Assembly: GCF_029051725.1 (NCBI RefSeq)
Contig: NZ_JAACFU010000004.1
Span: 434,001-498,000 of the forward strand
Direction: 5' to 3'
DNA length: 64,000 nt
Source of the DNA: Bradyrhizobium sp. CSS354
Lineage (GTDB): Bacteria; Pseudomonadota; Alphaproteobacteria; Rhizobiales; Xanthobacteraceae
Shown: in pieces, positions 63,127 to 64,000 of the stretch
Position numbering within the stretch: the stretch's first letter is position 1
How the letters are laid out: every line of letters begins with the position of its first letter
The notes under the pieces: generated by a model
What the model saw: the letters and a program-made list of their open reading frames with translations, nothing else
What the model was told of the DNA's origin: nothing
Database searches by the model: none
Translations under genes and position numbers: made by a program

Positions 63127-64000
63127 GTGCTGACTGGTATCGCACGCCAATTCGCTGTGCTGTCGTTGTCCCATGCGGGAGTGAAGGCCGGATCCAGGAT
63201 CGGCCTCGCTGCCGTATTGCTGTTTGCTGCCGCGGGTTCAGTTCATGACGCTGCCGCGCTGAACGAGACCAAGACGCTCTCCTTCCACCACACCCATTCC
63301 GGCGAAGACCTCACCGTCACCTTCAAGCGCGACGGGCGCTACGACGAAGCGGCGCTGAAGCAGCTCAACCACTTCCTGCGCGACTGGCGCAGCCAGGACG
63401 AGACGGTCATGGACCGTCACCTCTTCGACATCCTGTGGGAAGTCTATCGCGACGTCGACGGCAAGCAGCCGATCCAGATCATCTCCGCCTACCGCTCGCC
63501 CGCCACCAACTCCATGCTCCGCCGCCGCTCCTCCGGCGTGGCGCGCTTCAGCCAGCACATGCTGGGGCATGCGATGGACTTCTACATCCCGAACGTGCCG
63601 CTGGAGCAGATCCGCTTCGCCGGCCTGCGCCTCCAGCGCGGCGGCGTCGGCTTCTACCCGACCTCAGGCTCGCCGTTCGTGCATCTGGACACCGGCAGCA
63701 TCCGGCACTGGCCGCGCATGACGCATGACCAGCTCGCCCGGGTCTTCCCGGACGGACGCACCGTCCACGTCCCGACCGACGGCACGCCGCTGAAGGGCTA
63801 TGAGCTGGCCAAGGCCGAGATCGAGCGGCGCGGCAGCGGCGAGGATTCCGGCAGCAAATCGAATTTCTTTGCCAACCTGTTCAAGGGCAAGCCGGCTCCG
63901 GCCGCCGCGAGCAACGACGAGGATGACGAGGGCGCGCCCGCGCCGGCCGCGAAGACTGTCGCGCCGACCTTGGTCGCCGCCGCGACCAAGCCAGCCGATC
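63127..64000 (+). CDS. DUF882 (YcbK-like, M15-type) murein peptidase, 3' end outside window
   Basis: The frame from GTG 63127 is open to the end of the window (291 codons). It has an N-terminal hydrophobic leader (LAAVLLFAAAGS near 28-39), then the DUF882 core: F-H-H-T-H-S-G-E, Y-D-E-A-A-L-K-Q-L-N-H-F-L-R-D-W-R, S-A-Y-R-S-P, and zinc-site motifs S-Q-H-M-L-G-H-A-M-D and F-V-H-L-D-T-G-S-I-R-H-W. The C-part is Ala/Glu/Pro-rich. It would trim peptidoglycan in the periplasm, complementing the L,D-transpeptidase just upstream. The start codon is my choice; no other in-frame start is as good. Confidence 0.88.
   Translation, partial: MLTGIARQFAVLSLSHAGVKAGSRIGLAAVLLFAAAGSVHDAAALNETKTLSFHHTHSGEDLTVTFKRDGRYDEAALKQLNHFLRDWRSQDETVMDRHLFDILWEVYRDVDGKQPIQIISAYRSPATNSMLRRRSSGVARFSQHMLGHAMDFYIPNVPLEQIRFAGLRLQRGGVGFYPTSGSPFVHLDTGSIRHWPRMTHDQLARVFPDGRTVHVPTDGTPLKGYELAKAEIERRGSGEDSGSKSNFFANLFKGKPAPAAASNDEDDEGAPAPAAKTVAPTLVAAATKPAD

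Overview
This 64 kb window is GC-rich, gene-dense chromosomal DNA from an alphaproteobacterium, most probably Bradyrhizobium or a close relative. The grounds are the hmu-type heme-uptake cluster, the nnrS/nnrR/nirK/nirV denitrification block, split pntAa/pntAb transhydrogenase subunits, paired YcdH-like DUF465 genes, and the inverted intergenic repeats. I see no rRNA, tRNA, CRISPR array, transposase or prophage. About 59 protein genes are supported, including a 50-codon cytochrome oxidase subunit.

Layout. 1-2.9 kb: the end of a metallo-beta-lactamase-fold gene, an exported alpha/beta hydrolase and a phytase-like exported esterase. 2.9-11.7 kb: heme acquisition. On the minus strand lie receptor hmuR, an IsdG-like heme monooxygenase, a frameshifted hutX heme carrier, then exbB-exbD-tonB. 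On the plus strand lie hemP and the ABC transporter hmuTUV. The divergent promoter region carries an AT-rich palindrome. 11.7-15.4 kb: a DUF4139 exported protein, a FixJ-like regulator whose phospho-acceptor Asp is Glu, and a divergent AraC regulator with a 9-bp direct repeat at 21-bp spacing in its promoter.

15.4-21.9 kb: an anaerobic nitrogen-oxide block (nnrS, nnrR, a DUF1858 protein, hemN, a 68-aa membrane protein, nirK, nirV). Four intergenic FNR/NnrR-type boxes (TTG-N8-CAA) sit in the promoter regions and link these genes into one probable regulon. 22-24 kb: acetyltransferase and a 3-oxoacid CoA-transferase pair. 24.3-35.1 kb: AsmA, a sugar ABC cassette without an ATPase, an unknown membrane protein, and a glpD-potG-potH-potI-like run without a binding protein. 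35-41.4 kb: a PAS-GGDEF-EAL protein, an LhgO-like oxidase, a cluster of four small proteins and a GGDEF protein with a histone-H1-like basic tail.

41.5-46.3 kb: purE-purK, aqpZ, rpsU, a TPR lipoprotein and a repeat-rich anchored protein. 46.3-50 kb: cupin, Ca2+/H+ and Na+/H+ antiporters and a hydrolase in one run. 50-53.4 kb: pntAa-pntAb-pntB and a small aa3-oxidase subunit. 53.5-64 kb: a 988-aa membrane-embedded patatin/cPLA2-like protein, an M3 oligopeptidase with a tandem-repeat basic tail, a sigma-54 activator, an L,D-transpeptidase, and a DUF882 peptidase that runs off the end.

The strongest leads are the four-box denitrification regulon with its unnamed small proteins, the hutX frameshift inside an otherwise intact heme system, the Glu-substituted receiver, and the multi-pass membrane phospholipase-like protein.
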